Source of the DNA: Symsagittifera roscoffensis
Lineage: Eukaryota > Xenacoelomorpha > Acoela > Convolutidae
Length of the DNA stretch: 64,000 bases
NCBI RefSeq assembly: GCF_963678635.1
Contig: NC_087066.1
Span: 29,269,301-29,333,300, forward strand
Direction: 5' to 3'
The notes below the pieces were generated by a model that saw only the letters and a list, made by a program, of their open reading frames with translations, had not been told where the DNA came from and ran no database searches. How positions within the stretch are numbered: the first letter of the stretch is position 1; each line of letters starts with the position of its first letter. Positions 61,546 to 64,000 of this stretch are shown here, in pieces. The translations under genes were made by a program, and so were the position numbers.

Positions 61546-62004
61546 AATTTGAACTGATATTAAGGGAAATGATTCGCTGTAAAAATCACTCCTATGGAAG
61601 CAATTTTTACTAGTCATGTTGACTTTTGGGCTATACTACTGAATCAAAATCAGCAAAACTGGTTGTATCAACAAAAAAACAAAAATTGAACCATAAAAAC
61701 CTGTTGTGAGTGACTAAAATGCAATTGTTTTAATGATTTATCAGTCTTTTTTTCGCAGTCTTTTCTTTTACTATAACAAATTAAATTTTAAAAAAATTCC
61801 AATAATTGCCCGATAATCTAAAAAAACTACAGGATCTACCGTATTGGAACCAGTTTAAAATAAGGATTTTTTTTATCCCAATATATTCTCGATAACCATC
61901 TCTGTAAAAAACTTAGAACTAACCAATCATGATACAAAGCTAACACTTAAAGTAGTTTGTAAGTCTGAAACAGTTTATAGTTTAGCCAGAACATAATGAA
62001 TTTA
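61225..62004 (+). mobile_element. 780-bp repeat element, copy 2
   Basis: Near-identical to 58459-59238 (noticed changes: TTATCTTATTC for TTATCATATTC, CAACAAAAAAAC for CAACCAAAAAAC, AAATTTTAAAA for AATTTTTAAAA). The sequence right after it (GTAAACAGTTGTAAACAGTT) differs from that after copy 1, which sets the right boundary. Confidence 0.88.
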
Positions 62005-64000
62005 GTAAACAGTTGTAAACAGTTAGTAAACAGTTGCTCTTCTTAGAACAACTATTGATATCAAGCTTCGCAAATACCAGTATACACTAGATCTATTGAG
62101 ACTAGGAGATATAAGAATCAGACTAAGATTGGTATTAAACTAAGAAGTTGTACGAATCTATCCGGCCGAAAAAAAGATGACGGTGACGAACAGACGGTGA
62201 CCTTAATCTGAAATTGCTCTATGAGTGAGCCACCCCGGACATAAACTCATCCTGTGCGACCAAGAGTCTTGAACGGACCTCTACAAATTTAGATTTAGCA
62301 AAAACAAAATAGAAATGAGATCGAAAACACAAATAAAAATGTTAAGCAGTATTGAAAAGTTAGTGAACTTACATCCACTTCTCAATAAGTCTAATCAATT
62401 CAAATTAGCAATCAAGCTTACACCAGGTCAAAACCCGAACAGCGGACCAAGCTTCTAGATCTTGAAACGAAAAAGCAGTTTGCAACAATAATTTCTCTAC
62501 AAAACCGCCAATGCAGTAAGTTTTCGCTCACTAATACAAATTACAATACTTGAAACTGTAAGATACATTCACAAGCTATGAAATAAGGAATACCAATAGG
62601 AATACCAAACCAAATTAGACCAGCCATTTAATCTAAAAATTCTGCAAAAACCTTAAAATTTTTATACTTTAAAAAATTATAGAAATATAAAAATACGAAT
62701 ACCAAACCAATTTAGACCAGTCTTTTATTAAAAACAAAATCTGCAAAAACCTTTAAAAATTTATAATTTTGAAAATCTATTGAAAAATTCAATGAAAAGA
62801 CAAGCAACAACAGTTTAAATTCAAGTTATATAAGCATACAAGAAACTCTTAACTGAACTAGATATCTAAACCAACAAGATACCTAAACCCCATCACATTT
62901 TGTGATCAAAGAAATGAACCCTTGGATTTTGTAATACCTTGGATCTTTAACAAATTAAACTTAATTTCAATTACAAACATTTCCAATATTTGATCAACAA
63001 GGCTTCCCTTGGATCATTTAAACAATTTTGTTTCCCTCACCTCCTAATACTAGTTTCTAAAGACCTCAAACGTCGATTTACTGTCCAACCATTACAAATT
63101 ACCCAGAAATATATAAAATTTTTTCAAAAACTCACCATTTTAATTAAGATAAAAAGAGAAGAACTTCGGTTACTCATCCTTCACCTGAGCCCCTTCTCTT
63201 CCTTGATCCAAGCTAAAACATATCTTTAAACTAGTAAGAATTAAAATAGCATCTAACATTTTACTTGTGTTTTAAATATACTTGTGCCTTGTGGACTGAT
63301 TTACTATTCTCACTATTCTCCGAACCTTGAGCTCAAATTGAATCCCTAAATAAGATAAAATTCTTATAGAACTTAACCACGTGAGAAAGTATCAAATCAT
63401 TCTAACGAACCGATATACTCTCTCTCCTATCTGCCCATTCAGGACAATCTATTCCTCAGGAAAAGAATAACCTCACAAAAATTGTAAGGGATAACAGTTT
63501 AGGAAACAAAAAGTTTAACCCTTGGTTTTGCGCCAATCAATCGAACGCTTATGTCAAAAAAGAGTTTAGGAATCAAATAACAAAAAAAATCCATAAATGT
63601 TTTAATTGAAAAGGAACAAATTTTTTACGGAAATACACCGCCTGAACAAAAATTGGGATACATCGGATCAAAAAAGCAACAAAAAAGAAAAATCAGTTTC
63701 GGAATCTGACTCAACAACAATGAAAAAAACTTCAAAACTTTCGAGATTTAACCCGCAATAATTAAAACAGTGGAAAACCAAAGATATTTTCAGAATCAGA
63801 GTGCATGACAGCATCATACAAAAAGCAAACGCACAATAATAAATTCATATATTCGCAAACCAGTAAGACTCGACAATTGGAATGAACCAATACGACGTTT
63901 TGAAAATTACACATTAACTGTAATACCGCAAAAAAAAAGATTCAACACGAAAAAAAAGATCCCGTAAGAGGACAAGTACAATTTTGTCGTAACCTAATCA
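62005..64000. other. AT-rich DNA, no recognised gene
   Basis: It starts with three short TAAACAGTT repeats (62006-62036). A short near-duplicate follows (TACCAAACCAAATTAGACCA near 62603 and TACCAAACCAATTTAGACCA near 62700). Short ORFs have no recognisable content. Confidence 0.5.

Overview
The window reads as nuclear DNA from an invertebrate animal. It is AT-rich, the conserved genes are split by GT-AG introns, and about half the sequence is non-LTR retroelements plus a few DNA transposons. The phylum cannot be fixed from what is here.

1-23.9 kb is a head-to-tail cluster of host genes, all on the minus strand. It holds the start of an unassigned protein that runs off the left edge (1-1512), a complete isovaleryl-CoA dehydrogenase gene (IVD, 3 exons, 421 aa), a complete ABHD11-type alpha/beta hydrolase gene (5 exons, 331 aa), and a complete GPATCH3 gene (6 exons, 450 aa). 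IVD and ABHD11 products are mitochondrial in other animals, and both predicted proteins start with basic, presequence-like segments. The intergenic gaps are only about 320-490 bp, but the introns are full of repeats. These include a tRNA-like SINE remnant, a 0.69-kb foldback element, a 4-kb LINE inserted antisense in GPATCH3, a 31-bp satellite, a GGAT-type minisatellite, and an inactivated partial copy of GPATCH3 exon 1.

24.1-44.5 kb is a plus-strand cluster of one retroelement type. ORF2 carries an N-terminal PHD-like zinc finger, a reverse transcriptase with a YADD box, and a C-terminal CCHC/RHN plus PD-(D/E)xK-like region, the layout of restriction-like-endonuclease (RLE) retrotransposons. 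Copy A (24.2-27.3 kb) is open over 1036 codons except for one TGA in the putative nuclease. Copy B (27.6-31.6 kb) also has an upstream ORF1 with all three SGNH-hydrolase blocks. Copies C and D are nearly identical 4.43-kb tandem units, and E is a shorter third unit. They share the same disabling mutations, so they arose by segmental duplication and not by independent insertions. A 0.92-kb DNA transposon sits in copy C.

44.5-56 kb is a graveyard of older elements: a second RLE-like RT family (YLDD box), a decayed APE-type LINE, and a minus-strand relative of copies A-E with its own SGNH ORF1. From 56 to 64 kb I see no gene. That stretch holds foldback and palindromic repeats, a 780-bp direct repeat, a short degenerate telomere-like tract, and AT-rich DNA.
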